Positions 10,414-23,600 of a stretch of 64,000 bases of DNA are shown here, piece after piece. The DNA comes from Jaltomata sinuosa (taxonomy: Eukaryota; Streptophyta; Magnoliopsida; Solanales; Solanaceae). The notes under the pieces were generated by a model, which was not told the DNA's origin, did not search any database, and was given only the letters and a program-made list of their open reading frames with translations. The stretch is from NCBI GenBank assembly GCA_003996215.1, contig QJPP01007582.1, forward strand, positions 123,384-187,383. Direction: 5' to 3'. The position numbers were made by a program, and so were the translations under genes. Positions within the stretch are counted from its first letter, which is position 1, and every line of letters begins with the position of its first letter.

Positions 10414-10606
10414 GGTAATAATCCTTCTCCAGTTTCTCAGCTTATTCTCATGCGTATTTCAATATCAGTATCATGTTCCATCAGTTGTTCATGGATTTCA
10501 GCACTCTTTCATGTACTTAGAACCTATTTCAGCTAGAAATCAGTTTTTAATACTCAGTGGTAGGGATTGCAGCTCCTTCCCTCCAAACTTATCTTGTTGT
10601 AGTCTT

Positions 10607-10640
10607 CATTCGAGGACGAATGATCCCAAAGGGGAGATAT
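10607..10640 (+). promoter_or_regulatory. Stem-loop and polypurine tract before the 3' LTR of B
   Basis: CATTCG-AGGA-CGAATG at 10607-10622 is a perfect 6-bp stem with a 4-nt loop. It is followed by the purine tract AAAGGGGAGATAT and then the LTR start TGTAAT at 10641. The tract is the likely plus-strand primer. Confidence 0.7.
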
Positions 10641-12624
10641 TGTAATACCCTAGAAATCCTAAGCCTATAACTATCCCAAAAAACTTAAAATTTTGAATTG
10701 TCCAAGCCAGATAAGAAACAACGGACCAGTTCAATGGGTCGTGGAAAAGTCCACGGACCGTGGTTCCCATCCGTGGAATTAGTCCTACCAACCAGTCCCT
10801 CAGAACCCAAACCATGTACGAAGTCCACAGACCGTGAACAGGACCACGAGTCGTGGATTTCACCCGTGGAACTCAGGCCTAAAGGTTATCAAATCCCTCA
10901 GGAACCACAAGCAGGTTCCACGAGCCATGGATTGTTTCACGAGCAGTGCACCTGGCTCGTGGTTATCATATCCGCAGTCAGAAATAAAAGCTCAGGGTTT
11001 CATGAGTCTTGGAAGCTTCCAATAATCATGGAAACCTATCCGTGGAACCCAAAAGCGAATTTTTCAACAGTTTTTAAATTAGTTTCTCAGGGTACTTTAG
11101 ACCTTTCCTTTCTATTTTAGCTCCGACTATAAATAGTCTTAGGCTTATTTTATTAAGTCTAATCCTCCAAAACACATTAGTTCTCCTCATTCCTCCTCTC
11201 AAGTCAGAAAAGAGCATTCTTCTCCAAAGTTTCAGACCTAGGGCTTTCTCCTCCAAGCTTCAACTTCAGATTTTCTCGAAGAATCTCCTTCTACTAGGTA
11301 TGTGGGTATTCAGTAAGGGTTTAGTTCTCCCTTATGACCAAAATTGTAGTCTTTCTTCACATATTCATGGTTTTAAGAACTAGGGTTCCTACCCTATTAT
11401 GCAAATCCTTCAGGAGTTTAGTTCTTATGATTCATACATGATTTATATCTTGCTTTATATAAATTGTAATATATTTTAATGATTTGCATGAGTTTTCATC
11501 ATGACTTGAAAAATCTAGAAATTAGCCCTAAATTTTAGGATTTTCTAAAGTATTAGATTTCCTTCAAAATTCAACCTAGATTATGAGTTTTAAAAGCATA
11601 ATTTAGCCAGTTTTTAGTCTACTACAGCATTTAAGAAAAATAGAGATTTCAGATTAGTCTAGTCTTGACTCAGAAACTCAGGACTCCAGTTTTAAAATGA
11701 GCTATTAGTATTCAGTTTGGGAGTAGTGTTTAACACCGAGTTAGACCAGGGTTCAGCGTACCCTTAAAGTCCCAGAACTATGTGCCATTGTAGGTTATTT
11801 AGCCCCTCCGTTGGGCCTCAGAAATAGTGATCACATCAGCCATGCCTTTATACCCTGCCAAGGTATATTGTGTCCTCTAGATGGGGTGTATGCATCAGAC
11901 TCCACGTTTAGCTCACGTGGTTTATGTCGGTTAATAGACTCTCCCACAGTGTTAGTTTCAGTAATGTGCATTAGGCTCTCAGTTATGTTTACTTTTAGCT
12001 TTCAGCATGTTTCCAGATTACTCTTCCATTTCAGTTATTTATGCATGATTATATTTTGGGCCTATGTACTACAGTTTAGTTTAGTTTACAGCTTTTCAGT
12101 ATTTTAGCATATTTACATTTTAGTCAGCCTTGCATATCCCTCATGCTCAGTACATTCAAAGTATTGATGTATACTCTATGTGTTGCATCCTATCATGATG
12201 CAAGTTCAGGTTCTCAGCTTCATCCTCGTGATTAGCTTGCCCAGTGCCATATCAGCGACAGTTAGTGGTGAGTCCTCATCATCCGAGGACATATCTTTTA
12301 CATGATTTTTGAGTTAGTCAGCTTACCCTTATTTTCAGTACTTGGAGTTAGCTGGGAGCTTGTCCCAGCAGCTCATCAGTATTAGAGGCTTTCAGACATA
12401 GAGTCAGACTTCAGCTTATATAGTTCAGTTGATTTTCAGATAGACTATCATTTCAGATATTTTTAGATTCATTATTCCTTTCAGTTATGATTTATTCAAT
12501 ATGCTTCTGTTTGTTTAGACTTATATTCAGTATGCTTGTGATATGCCAGTTTCAGGGTTAGCTTGGGGTCACTTGTGATCCTAAATCACATGTTACGTCT
12601 AAGGGCTAGTCTCAGGTCGTGACA
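10641..12624 (+). repeat. 3' LTR of B (1984 bp)
   Basis: It runs from TGTAATACCC to GGTCGTGACA and matches 3599-5597 throughout. CCACGGACCGTGG at 10751-10763 is a perfect odd palindrome, and a TATA box (TATAAATAG) lies near 11128. It is followed by the target duplication TAAAA. Confidence 0.9.
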
Positions 12625-13095
12625 TAAAATTAGTCCAGAAGCCTCGGGACCCGAGCCAAAGGTCCCCCTAGCCCAAAGTCAACATTTCGGAGCTAATAGT
12701 GATGTCAAAATTTCCATCCAAGGTCGTCTTCTCCGAATGTTGACCAAAGTAAAACTTTTAAGTTCAACTGGATAGAAAACACAAAAACCAACACAAAACC
12801 AAACCGAAAGCTCCCAGACCCTGGCTAAGGGTCCATCTAGACCAAAATCCATGCTCCGGAGCAAAAAGAACTGTCAGAATTCAATTTCGAGTGCATTTAC
12901 CAAGAATGTTGACCAAAGTCAATGATATCCTAAGTTGCGGCTCTAAAATAGGGAAATGGCCAAAATGACTAAACAAATGGCCAGGGCACCAAACCACCGG
13001 TTCCAACAAGCCATAAATGACTTGGATCCACTACAGGCAAGCTCTAACTGTACAAGAAAATCATAAACATGGAAATAATCGAAAGGGTCATTACA
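12625..13095 (-). repeat. 3' LTR of C, 5' end of the LTR
   Basis: It continues the interrupted LTR; 12640-12740 matches 32455-32557. On the reverse strand the LTR starts TGTAATGACCC at 13095. The first five bases are the target copy TAAAA of B. Confidence 0.75.
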
Positions 13096-13130
13096 TTATC
13101 CACTACTAAAAAGGAATTTCGTCCTCGAAA
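13096..13130 (-). promoter_or_regulatory. Stem-loop and purine tract before the 3' LTR of C
   Basis: Forward-strand TTTCG-TCCT-CGAAA at 13117-13130 is a perfect 5-bp stem (loop AGGA in the RNA). It lies 21 nt before the LTR start at 13095 in the element's direction. The sequence between reads AGTAGTGGATAA on the element strand and is a weak polypurine tract. Confidence 0.6.
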
Positions 13131-13179
13131 GTCAAGGACAAGGAAGTACCTGAAGGCTCAAACAACTATGGATGTTGAG

Positions 13180-14420
13180 CCCACATATTTATCTCGGTCT
13201 CCCAGGTAGCCTCCTCAACTAGACGATGCCTCTACTAGACTTTAACAACCAGAATCTCCCTAGATCTCAACCAACTGACATCTCTAGCCAAAGTAGTTAT
13301 CATCTCCTCGACAAAGGCTAAACTCTCATCCAACTGAATCGTATCCCATTGCAGCACATGAGACTCATCAGGAACATACCGTTGCAACATCGATATATAA
13401 AAAATTGGGTGCCTAGCTAAAAATATCAAAGGCAAAGCTAACATGTAAGTGACACTACCAACCCTCTGAAGAATCTCAAACAGCCCAACATACCTGGGGG
13501 CAAAGCTTACCCCACCTACCAAATCTTATCACGCCCTTCATGGGCATTACATGAAGGAACACTAAGTTACCAACACTAAACTCCAAGGAAAGAAGTCTAC
13601 GATCAGCGTAGCTCTTCTACCTACTCTAGGCTGTTTGAAGTTTGTCCTTAATCACTCTGACTCTGTCTAGTGAATCGCAAAGCAAATATGTACTCTCTGG
13701 CCTAGACTCTAAACCATCGAACCAACCCACTGACAATCTGTAACTCCTACCATACAATGCCTCAAAAGGTGTCATGCCAATGCTTGAATGAAAACTATTA
13801 TTATAAGCAAACTCGTCCAAAGGCACAAACTGATCCCAAGAACCTCCAAAGTCAAGAACACAGTCCCGAATCATGTCCTCCAGGACCTGAATGGTCCTCT
13901 CGGACTGGCCATCTGTCTGAGGGTGGAATGCAGTACTAAGATGAACCTCTGTACCCAAATCTTGCTGAATAGCCCTCCAAAATTGAGATGTGAACTGAGT
14001 GCCACAGTCTAAAATGATAATCTTACGAAGATAAATCTAAGCTAACCTTTCTGCACTGTAAGTAGTCTATACTGGCAAGAAGTGTGTTGACTTAGTGAGC
14101 CTAGCAACAATCACCCGAATGGAGTCGAACCCTCGAGAAGTATGAGGCAATCCAACTACGAAGTCCATAGTGATCCCTTCCAACTTTCACTTAGGAATGG
14201 GAAGTCGCTGCATTAATCCACCAGGTCTCATGTGCTCGAACTTAACCTGCTGATAGTTCAAGCATCGAGATACAAACTTCGCCATGTCCTGCTTCATACC
14301 TCTCCTCCAGTAAAGCTATCTCAAATCTTTGTACATCTTGGCAGTGCCAGGATGGATGGATATCTAGAACAATGTGCCTCACACAAAATTAAAAGAATCA
14401 AATCCCCAACTCTCAGAACA
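13180..14420 (-). pseudogene. Integrase with chromodomain of C
   Basis: Read on the reverse strand. The zinc-binding part near 14290-14420 has HSSRYSIHPG followed by a degraded Cys pair. The core shows [18 protein letters not shown] and GQSERTIQVLEDM. At the second catalytic Asp the sequence reads IILDCGTQF instead of the usual SDRGTQF, and about eight residues before it are missing. The C-terminal frame 13235-13522 has RYVGLFEIL, YISMLQRYVPDESH and a chromodomain-like end. Stops break the frame at several places. It is more diverged from B and D than those are from each other, and close to fragment J. Confidence 0.8.
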
Positions 14421-14536
14421 CAAAGTCTACTATCAAACCTCAGAACCCCATATGAATCTAGAGTAGCCAAGCTGGCCTCACCCTGAATAATCTGATCATG
14501 TAGGTCACATAACTATTGATCCTCAAACTGGTGGCT

Positions 14537-16029
14537 TTAAATCTGATAAACCAAGGTAGAATGAACCTCAATACTGGCAAGAACTCTGCTAGGATCCAAC
14601 AAGTCCAGCCTAACCAAATAGTTAGACAAGGACTGGATGTCTAAGGCCAACGGTCGCTCAGAAACTGGAAGTGAAGCTAGGCTACCCATACTCACCGTCT
14701 TCTGACTCAAAGAATCTGCTACCACATTTGCCTTTCCCAGATGATATAGAATAGTGAAATCATAGTCCTTCAGTAATTCAATCCATTTCCTCTGCCTCGA
14801 GTTCAGCTCTCGCTGACTCGTGATGTACTAAAGACTACGGTGATCGATGAATATCTCACAGTGAACCCCATATAAGTAGTGCCTCCAAATCTTGAGTGTG
14901 AAAACTACAGCCGCAAACTCTAAGTCATGATTGAGGTAGTTACACACATGAACCATCAGCTGCCTCGATAAATATGCTATCACATGACCCTGTTACATCA
15001 ACATCATAACCAAGACCAACCCTTAAAGCATTACAATACACAGAGAAGCTCTCACCCTCAACTGGCAAGGTCAACACTAGAGTTGAAGTCAATAAGGCCT
15101 TAAGCCTCTGAAATCTATCATCGCACTGATTCGACCACTGAAATGGTACATACCTCCTAGTCAGCCTAGTCAATGGTATTGCTATGCAAGAAAACCCCTC
15201 GACGAACCTCATGTAGTACTCTGCTAACCCAACAAAGCTGCCAACCTCAGTAGGAGTAGTAGGTATCGGCCAATCACAAACTGCTGATATCTTACCCGGG
15301 TCCACTCTAATCCCATTCTTAGACACCACGTGTCCTAAGAATGCAAACTCAAGCCAAAACTCGCACTTTGAGAACTTGGCATAAAGCCGATGATTTCTCA
15401 AAGTCTGGAGTATAATCCTCAAGTGTTTTTCATGCTCATCTCTACTCCGTGAGAATATCAAGATGTTGTCTATGAAAACTATCACAAATGAGTCCAAGTA
15501 TGGGCTAAGCACCTTGTGCATCAAGTCCATGAAGGCTGTGGGGCATTAGTCAACCAAAAAGATATCACCAGGAACTCATAGTGGCCATAACGTGTCTTGA
15601 ATGATGTCTTAGGGATGTCCTCTGCCCTAATCCTCAACTGGTGGTGGCCTGACCTCAAATCTATCTTCAAAAACATGACTGAACCTTCAAGCTAATCAAA
15701 CAAGTCATCTATGCGTGGCATCGGGTACCTATTCTTCACAGTCACCTTATTCAGCTGCCTATAATCAATACACATCCGCATCGACCCATCTTTCTTCTTC
15801 ACAAACAAAACAAGAGCACCCAAGGAGATACACTCATCCTAATGAAACCCATAGATAACAAGTCCTGGAGCTGCTCCTTAAGCTCTCTTAACTCAGCTGG
15901 AGCCATGTCGTAAGGAGAAATAGAAATGGGCATGTTGCCCAGCTCTAACTCAATGGCAAAGTCAATATCTCTCTCAGGTGGGAGGCCTGGGAGATCAGTA
16001 AGGAACACATCTTGGAAATCTCTAACCAC
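14537..16029 (-). pseudogene. Reverse transcriptase and RNase H of C, active sites mutated
   Basis: The frame starts with the usual linker (FLTDLPGLPPERDIDFAIEL) near 16029 and includes [13 protein letters not shown] near 15780. A frameshift lies near 15535 where copies normally read APTAFMDL. The RT catalytic box reads VFIDNILIF instead of FIDDIL, and the RNase H acidic box reads [10 protein letters not shown] instead of YCDAS. Both are Asp to Asn, a G-to-A change on the coding strand. The connection to integrase ends near 14537 with the [11 protein letters not shown] motif. Clearly dead. Confidence 0.85.
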
Positions 16030-16079
16030 AGGAATCGACTCAATAGAAGAAGGGTCGGCACCAACATCTCAGACATATG

Positions 16080-16487
16080 TTAGATAAGCCAAACACTGTG
16101 GGAAATCAACTTCCTAGCTCGAAGACAAAAGATGATCCTAGATGGTGCACGGCTGATAGAACCTTGCCACATAACTAGGGATACGCCGAGAATGGCTATG
16201 GTAACGATCTTGGCATAACAATCTAAAATTGCACGATAAAGGGATAACCAGTCTATGCCCAGAATCACATCAAAGTCTAACATATCAAGAATCATCAAAT
16301 CACCCCAAGTCTCAATATCTCCAATAGAAATCATACAGGATCTCACAATCTGATCCACTACTAAAGAATCTCCTAATGGGGTCAAAACAGATACAGGAAC
16401 AGATAATGGCTCACTAGCCAACCCTAAACAAGGCAAATAGTAGGCAGAAACATACAAGCAAGTAGATCCAGGGTCAAATAAAGCCAA
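16080..16487 (-). pseudogene. Aspartic protease domain of C
   Basis: The reverse-strand frame has LFDPGST at its start, intact at the catalytic loop, and ILGIDWLSLY further on, the two standard blocks of Ty3/gypsy proteases. It ends in a frame break before the RT linker. About 135 codons, a normal domain length. Confidence 0.78.
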
Positions 16488-16499
16488 AGCTGATTGTCA

Positions 16500-18121
16500 G
16501 TATATAGAAATCATACCTGTGATATCAGCATCCAAGGCCTCTACCTACATCCTTCCAGGGACCACATAAAACTGACGATGACCACCACCTGATCGACCGC
16601 CACCCCTACCACCTGTCCTGCTATACTGGCCACTACCTCTAGCCTGACCGCCACCTCCTTCAGCTGATGGCTGAACTGCACAAATAGGATGGGCCAGCTA
16701 AATTGTACCCCGTTGGGGGCAATCTCTAGCGTAATAACCACTGACCCCATACTCATAGCAAGTTGTACCCTGATGGGGGCACTCTCTAGCATAGTGACCA
16801 CTAACATCATACTCATAGTAAAGCCCTCATGGCCCACCCTGTGGAGAGTAACTAGTTGAACCCATATGGCCACCAAGACCTGATTCCCCAGAAGTTGTAC
16901 CCCTTGAAAACTGACTACGATAACCTAGGTGACTACTCTGACCCTGCTCAACTGAGACCCACCAGAAAATTGAAGCAAAGCCTGAACTAGTCGACTAGTC
17001 TGACCCTGGTGCTGCTGTAACTGATAATCTCGGCCCTACTGGCCTAAACCTCTACCACTGTGATGGGAACTACTGTAGCTGCCCTGGTGTTGAAGCCTCT
17101 TATCTCTAGACCCCGGATCATGGCGATACAAGTCCTCTATAGTGTGAACATGATCCATAATAGCCTAGTAGGATCGCCTGCTAGCAAGTAACACCTCAGA
17201 TAACTGTCTAAACTCTAGTCTCAAACCCCAAATGAATCTTCAAACTCTGTCGGGCTCAGTTAGGATAATCATGGCCTAGAATGGAGAAAGCTAATGAAAG
17301 TGATTCTCGTACTTAGATATGGTCATAGTACCCTGCATAAGCCTAGTGAACTACTCCCTGCGATGCTCCCTGTCGCTCTATGGCAATAACTTGGCCATAA
17401 AGGCCTCATAGAACTCCAATTAAGGTAACGGAGGTGATGAAGATGGTCTACAAGCAACCTGGGCCCTCCACCATAACTTAGATGGGCTCTCCAGCTAATA
17501 AGTAGTGTACCCAACTTTGTCAGTCTCCAACAAACCTAAATGGTGTAGAATCTCCTCACAAGTAGTGATAAAATCATGCGGATCCTAACCAGGAGTACCA
17601 GAAAATCTAGGTGAAGCCAATCTCAGAAATCTACCCAACGCCTTCTGCTCCATCCCTATCATAGTTGGGCGAGATGCAAGAGGTTGTGCAATATATGGAA
17701 TCGGAAGAACCTCAACATGGGGAGCCACAGTATAAGGCTGCGCTCCTACACGCTGTGTACCCAAGGCTTCCCCCTGAGCGGATTTTTGTGCTACCTCAGC
17801 AGGCTGATCCCCGATCATACCCAACAACTATAGAAGCAAACCCCGAACACATAAAGACTGAGCCGGGGCTGATGCTAGCACTGAAGCTAATACTGGAGCT
17901 GATGGCACCTGGGTTGTCCTATGGTCCATATGTTGCTGCTCCAAAACAAACTCAGGCTCATACTCAAGCTCAACCTTAACCCTAGGAGCTCTAACTGGTA
18001 TCGCTGCTCGGGCACTTCCTCTAGCTCTACCTCTATGACCTCCCCAGCCCTTAGCTAGAGTTGAGGGTGTTGGGGTTGAAGGCTCGCCCCCGCCTGATAT
18101 TGATGATGTCGTACAAACCAT
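16500..18121 (-). pseudogene. gag of C, with duplicated zinc knuckle
   Basis: It starts with ATG at 18121 on the reverse strand, right after a CAG. The N-terminal part is Pro/Ala/Val rich. A block near 17585-17660 reads ALGRFLRLASPRFSGTPG, followed by gag core (DREHRREEF, WGLRLEFRQL). Near 16700-16820 a 60-bp in-frame duplication gives two knuckles, CYEYGVSGYYARDC and a copy with GHYAREC; both have lost the second Cys (Tyr instead). Numerous stops and frame changes follow. It packages element RNA in intact relatives. Confidence 0.72.
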
Positions 18122-18334
18122 CTGTGGGAGAATGAATTAAAATAAGTGGGATTTCAGAAAACTAGCAAGGATAAGATTCATAATATAGAAGCAAAAAGAT
18201 AGTCACATTTCCTAAGATGTCACTGTAGCCTCCCGAAGATTGAGTATGGATGTCTCTGCCCCAATCCGCAGGACTCTACTAGATATTAGCTCCTATACCG
18301 ATGACACCGGTGAACCTAGGCTCTGATACGAATC
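18122..18334 (-). promoter_or_regulatory. Leader and primer-binding site of C
   Basis: On the reverse strand the leader starts next to CGTATCAGAGCC (about 18318-18330), a tRNA-iMet primer site with one changed base. It contains TAGTAGAGTC and GAGGCTAC, boxes shared with the leaders of B, D and L. Between them GATTGGG can pair with CTCAATC, but the loop has no self-complementary hexamer, unlike the other three. Confidence 0.65.
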
Positions 18335-20647
18335 TTTCACGACCCAATTTCTTGGTCATGATGGCACCTATAACCTCTCAGTAGGCGAACCAATCCCCGT
18401 AGCCAAGAATAGTTAGTAATGGGATACTATCTAACAAGCAAGTGGAAGAATAGTAAAATAAGTGGAAGCAAAGGAACAAGATAAGGAAATAGGCAACAAA
18501 AATGCATAATCGAAAGCTAAACCAAACTCAAAATCTGGTATCATAGTATAAGAGCCGGAACTAAGTATACAGAGTACAAAGGATCCAAAAATAATATATG
18601 CATATATCTTTGAATAGTAAAAGAGTATACAATACAATAGATGAGCTAAAATCTAAGCCCGGCCATCAAGAGCTTACCCTTATCCTCGGATAGTCCAAAA
18701 GATTAGCCCGCACGAGTCTCCAACAAATTAGTGGCGATGGCCTACACTAGGATCTGCACCAGAAAGATGCAGAGTGTAGTATGAGCACCAATTTCTAAGA
18801 AACGGGTACCCAGTAGGTATCATAGACTGACTGGGCGCATATAAGATATAAGTAGTCACAGAAACAACGAATAGGTACACGCAAGCTAGCACAGAAAAAT
18901 ACAAGAAGAAAACAACATACTTGGCTAGCTACTAGAAATATATATCTCACAGACACAGGTAAAGGAAAGAAATAATGCATTTGGGATCCATGCAATAACA
19001 ATATATAAAGAGAGTTTAAGAAGAAGGCGTTATACTGGTAACCTCAAGTAAGAATGGAAGGAGGAAAAAAATAACAGTAACCATGCTCGAAAATAAGACT
19101 AAGAACTAAGTCATGCTAGTAATACCACTCTCAATTACCAATCACCTAAATACAACCATAATAAAGGTTATTATTGCGATAAAATAAAGATAAGTCTACC
19201 TACGGTCCCAACAGGCGCCCATACACCCAAGGAACGCATACAAGTGAAGATAAACCCTCCGGTATCCCATACTACCGGAGCGTACACTCAACAAATAGCA
19301 AACAAGGGTGGAATTAGACACACATGAATGATATGATGCAACAGTTGAAAACCAGGTGGAATAGTAACCCTGTATGTACCTCATCCAGGTGCCTACGGGC
19401 CTAGTAGGGAGGATCTATGGAAGGACACAACTCGTATACCTTAACTACACCGTATACCCCTCTCCCGACACACTCAGGACGTAGCCCCTGGTCTAGGTCA
19501 GCAAGATCCATAGAGGTCTTCGACCATATACTAACTCTCATAACCTCAACATAACCGTCCGGAATAAATTCAGATCCAAACTAGTAACCACATCTTGACA
19601 ATGCATGCCCAGAGTGTATTCGGGTCTAAATCGATAAAATAAACCTCAAAATCCCCTACAAGGGTGGCCTGACATAGTCTAAAATAGTAGTAAAACAAAT
19701 CTGATGCTCAGCCTAACCGAGTCTAGTATCATCCCTAAATCAACAGTAAAACATGTCTAGCACTCCGGCCTCGCCGAGTCTAGTAGTAGTCTAAAAATAG
19801 TGATAAAATCAACCCTTTAACTTTCTTACCTCAAGAAGATCCATAAAAGTCATTCCCTAACCTTTTATAACCACTTTTACCAAAAATGGGTCCTCGGGGC
19901 CATGCAAAGTTTAGAAAACCATTTCTAGTTGGCCCGAAGCCAAGTCATAGTAAAATCAAGTAGAAAAAATTTTATATGCATAATAATGGTATGCTCAATC
20001 ACAAATTATATCCCAACAGCTCACAATCAATCTATTGGCCCTACACAGGCTCAAATTTCTCTACAGCACATATAACCAGCTCTACAGACAAATATCGATG
20101 CCCGAGACTCATAGACATTCTTGAATAATCCACCATCTATGGTCCAAAGTCAATTACAAGGCCACACAGGACCACAAGGGTAATATAAACAACTACAACA
20201 AATTCTACAACCAAACGAGTGAAATAATATGGACATGAAACAACGGGCAAGGTCTGGGGTACCAAGATAATAAACCTAATCCAAGAATTCTAATTAGTAT
20301 AATTATATCCTATATATGCAAAGTCTAAAAGAGTTAAACCGTAGCCTACCTGTTGTCAGATGACAAGCTGCTGGAACAACGATATCCAAGCCCGAACCGC
20401 TCCGAGAAGCTCCGAAAGAAAATCAAACTTTCATAAACATAAACTACACATTAAAACAAGACTAATGATATCCATATTGCTATAATTATAGCCGGGTAAA
20501 AATTTGGGTCAGTGGCAGGCCCGTGGGCCCCGCAACTTAGAGACAAAAATGAACGAGTGCAAAATAATCACAATGATCCTATGAGTGCATGCCCAAAGAA
20601 TTAGGAGAATTGGAACAAAATTTGGGGCTAAAACAGCCCACCTAAAC
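18335..20647 (-). repeat. 5' LTR of C, 3' portion
   Basis: It begins TTTCACGACCC (probably from TGTCACGACCC) next to the primer site and runs to the insertion of D. No gene is supported in these 2.3 kb. ORFs such as 18431-18637 and 19196-19384 lack known motifs. TAAAC at 20643-20647 is one target copy of D. Confidence 0.72.
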
Positions 20648-23600
20648 TGTCACGCCCCGAGACTACCCCCTAGGAGTAACACGAGACCAGGGACCACAAG
20701 TTCCCCAAGTTAACTCTTGGTCATAGCATACTAAGATAAATACAAGGAAACATAGCGGAAGAATAATTAATGAAGATAGGCAATCATAACTAGATAGGAA
20801 TAATGTCTAAGAAATACCAAATCCAAAACACAAAATACAAGTCTAGCTATGTCTGAAGCCTCTAAACTGTCATAAAGAGTTGATGGGACAAGACCCCAAC
20901 TAACTCAGAAATCCAAAGAAAGAACGTGAAAGTAACTAGTATAGCTATGGTCCTCGAATGATGAGGACTCACTAAAAGAATTCTAGATGACTGATGATGA
21001 CTAGCCACGAGCCTGATCAATAGAGCCTGAATCTTCATCATGATAGGATGCAGCGCAAAATATGCGTCAGAACTATAAGATGTACTAAATATGTGAGATA
21101 TGCATGAATATGGTAAAAATGTACTTAAAACATAATTAAAATTGGTTTCATACATCACAAGAGAAATCATAAGTAAACATCATAATTTGAACATAAACTG
21201 AGAAATAGAAGAGCATAAGACTTAAAGCATTCATACGGGAGCTTCTCTTAACCGACATAAATCATGATGAGCTACATGGATTCCAGTGTCATACACCCAC
21301 AAAAAAAAATGTCCTAACTGGCCAAGGTTAGAACCATATCTATCAGGATCCTGTCATAAGTCACAGAGGGCAACCTACGATGGCAGTGTAGTTTTAGACT
21401 TGGGTTATCTAGAGCCCACATCGCTCGGTGCTAAATACTACTCCCAAAATGTACATATAAATCAATTTATACTTGTGACATATCTAATGCCAAATCTATT
21501 TGAAAATCATAAGGACATATCTAATGTCATGCAATTCACATATCATAAGTCTTAAAACTTAGCATAGACATAATCCCAAAACATATTTTTCTTTCAAAAT
21601 TTATAACTTGAAGAATTAGGCATGCAATTTCATAATACATAAGGTCATTTATCTAAACATTCTATTTTTTACTTAAAAATATGCAAATTAATGAAATCAT
21701 GCTAGAAATCATCTTTAAAGCATGGCCTCTTAAAATCAATTACGAAACCTCAATTAAATCATAGATAAGTAATAAGAAACCATGAATTGATACTTAAAAA
21801 CTGAACCCATAAATTTTTCCCAATTTGGGTAAGACCCCTAATTTCATAAATTGATCATTTAAAGTAAAACATGGGGTTTGGGGCAGAAGGGTGAAAGGAA
21901 TCCCTTATTCAATTTCCAATACCTTATTAAAGCTTGCTTGATCTAAGATGAAAAGAATTGGAGACTTGAACTTGGAGCTTGAGCCTTGGAGTTGATGAAG
22001 TTCTTTTCCTCTTTTGGTAGATGAATGAGGAGTAATGAAAGACTTAGACTATTAGGAGTAGGAACCCTACTAAAAGTGGCCAAAACAACCTCACTTAAGA
22101 GTTAAAAGGATATGTAATTATAGAAATACTCCTAGGATTTAATTTTAAAAAACTGGATTTAAAACTCGGGTACAGGTAAATATCTGACCATGTTGGTGAT
22201 ATCCTATTTGATGATGTCCCAGCATGCTTGATAGAATTTTTTTAGTGAATCCATCAGGACCACTAACATTATCCCCATTCAGCACAAAAATTGTCCTCTT
22301 TACTTCTTCTTCAATCGGTAGTTCTGCAAAGCTTAGATTCTGCTCTTCTGTTACCATTTTTAGGATATGTTTAAGCATAATAAGGTCGGTGGGGATGTTA
22401 TCTTCTGAGAACTACTTTTAAAAAAATTGATGGCTTCATTTGCCACATATTCTTTCATCTCTAGCCATTCTCCATCATCATTTTTAATTCAATATAGCTG
22501 CAATTTTCTTCTTTTCCCCTTCATATAAGTGTGGGAAAATTTGATATTGTCTTCTCTATACTGAAATCAATTCAGGCAATATTTTTATCTCCAAAATTTT
22601 CCTCCAGATATGGTACATGCTAAAACTAGCATGTATTCTGTGCAGCTTTTCTCTATTTTCAAGATTAGGGGCTTCTCAAATATCTTTTCATGAATCATAA
22701 TGATGTCTTCTAGAGTTGAAATTTTTAGATGATATTTTCATAAGTTTCTTTACTCCATATTCTCAAAAAAAAATTAACCCTTTTTAGCTTATGTTGGACA
22801 ACCAAAAAAGGATTACCCCCAAAATTTGCCTTTCAGTTTTTCTCCACTAGTTGCTAAAAAATAACATGTTTGACTAAAAAATACAAAAATTTAAAGGGCT
22901 TTGCTACTCGAGCAGTTGTCTGAGAATATTTCAATTATAGTGGGTCAATAATCAGATCCCTTCGTAATTAGGTGAAATATCTGAAGAGTAAGGAATAGGT
23001 CAATCATCCTCTGATTACTAAAAATTATATCCAACCTCTTGCATATACAGGCCTCATCAATTCTACAATTTCACTATGTGAAAGTGCTTCATGTGTATCT
23101 CATATTTATCAACCCAAAGGCATTTAAACAGTCATGAAGGTTGGTATTTTTATTATAAGACTCCCAACTTCTCTTCTTATAATAATATTACATTAAAATA
23201 TCCACTTACCATTCATGGGATTTGCCATTGATTTGGCAGCTTAATGATGGACTCCTACATTTCCTATCTAATACCTTGATCGCATGCAGCATATACTATT
23301 TTCACTGTCACCTCCTCTTTATTCTACAGATGTGTCACATTAATTGTAATATGTTGAGTTGTATCCATGACCATGTCCACCTAAACTTCATCATTCGCAA
23401 ATAACCAAATCTTTTTGTATAATTTTTCATGGTAGTAGGTACCCCAAGTATTCTTCTGTAGTTGTCTAGACTAGATGAATCTTTAAAAGGCTCCATTAGT
23501 CCAATAACACAATAATGATTTCTTCTATTTAGGTCAGTTAATCTCTCAAAATCTTGTTGGGAGTTAACTAACCTAATATTCCATAGTAGGATCTTCTTCA

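Larger units (their letters stand above)
3599..12624 (+). mobile_element. Tekay/Del-type chromovirus B, complete but decayed
   Basis: A full element of 9026 bp: 5' LTR 3599-5597, primer site, gag, protease, RT, RNase H, integrase, chromodomain, purine tract and 3' LTR 10641-12624. It is flanked by TAAAA at 3594-3598 and 12625-12629, a perfect 5-bp target duplication. The two LTRs are alike along their whole length with many point differences, so the insertion is not recent. Gag and pol have several stops, at least one frameshift near 9394 and a damaged zinc knuckle. It is close to D in both gene sequence and LTR 3' end. Confidence 0.92.

Noticed and set aside
18122..18334. Kissing-loop hairpin in the leader of C
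   Set aside because: A stem can be drawn between the shared leader boxes, but the loop has no self-complementary hexamer, so C does not support the dimerisation idea.
20862..21170. Reverse-strand ORF also present at 30053-30343 and 55149-55406 as a possible conserved gene
   Set aside because: It recurs only because these are LTR copies of related elements; the frame has no known domain and accumulates changes like the rest of the LTR.
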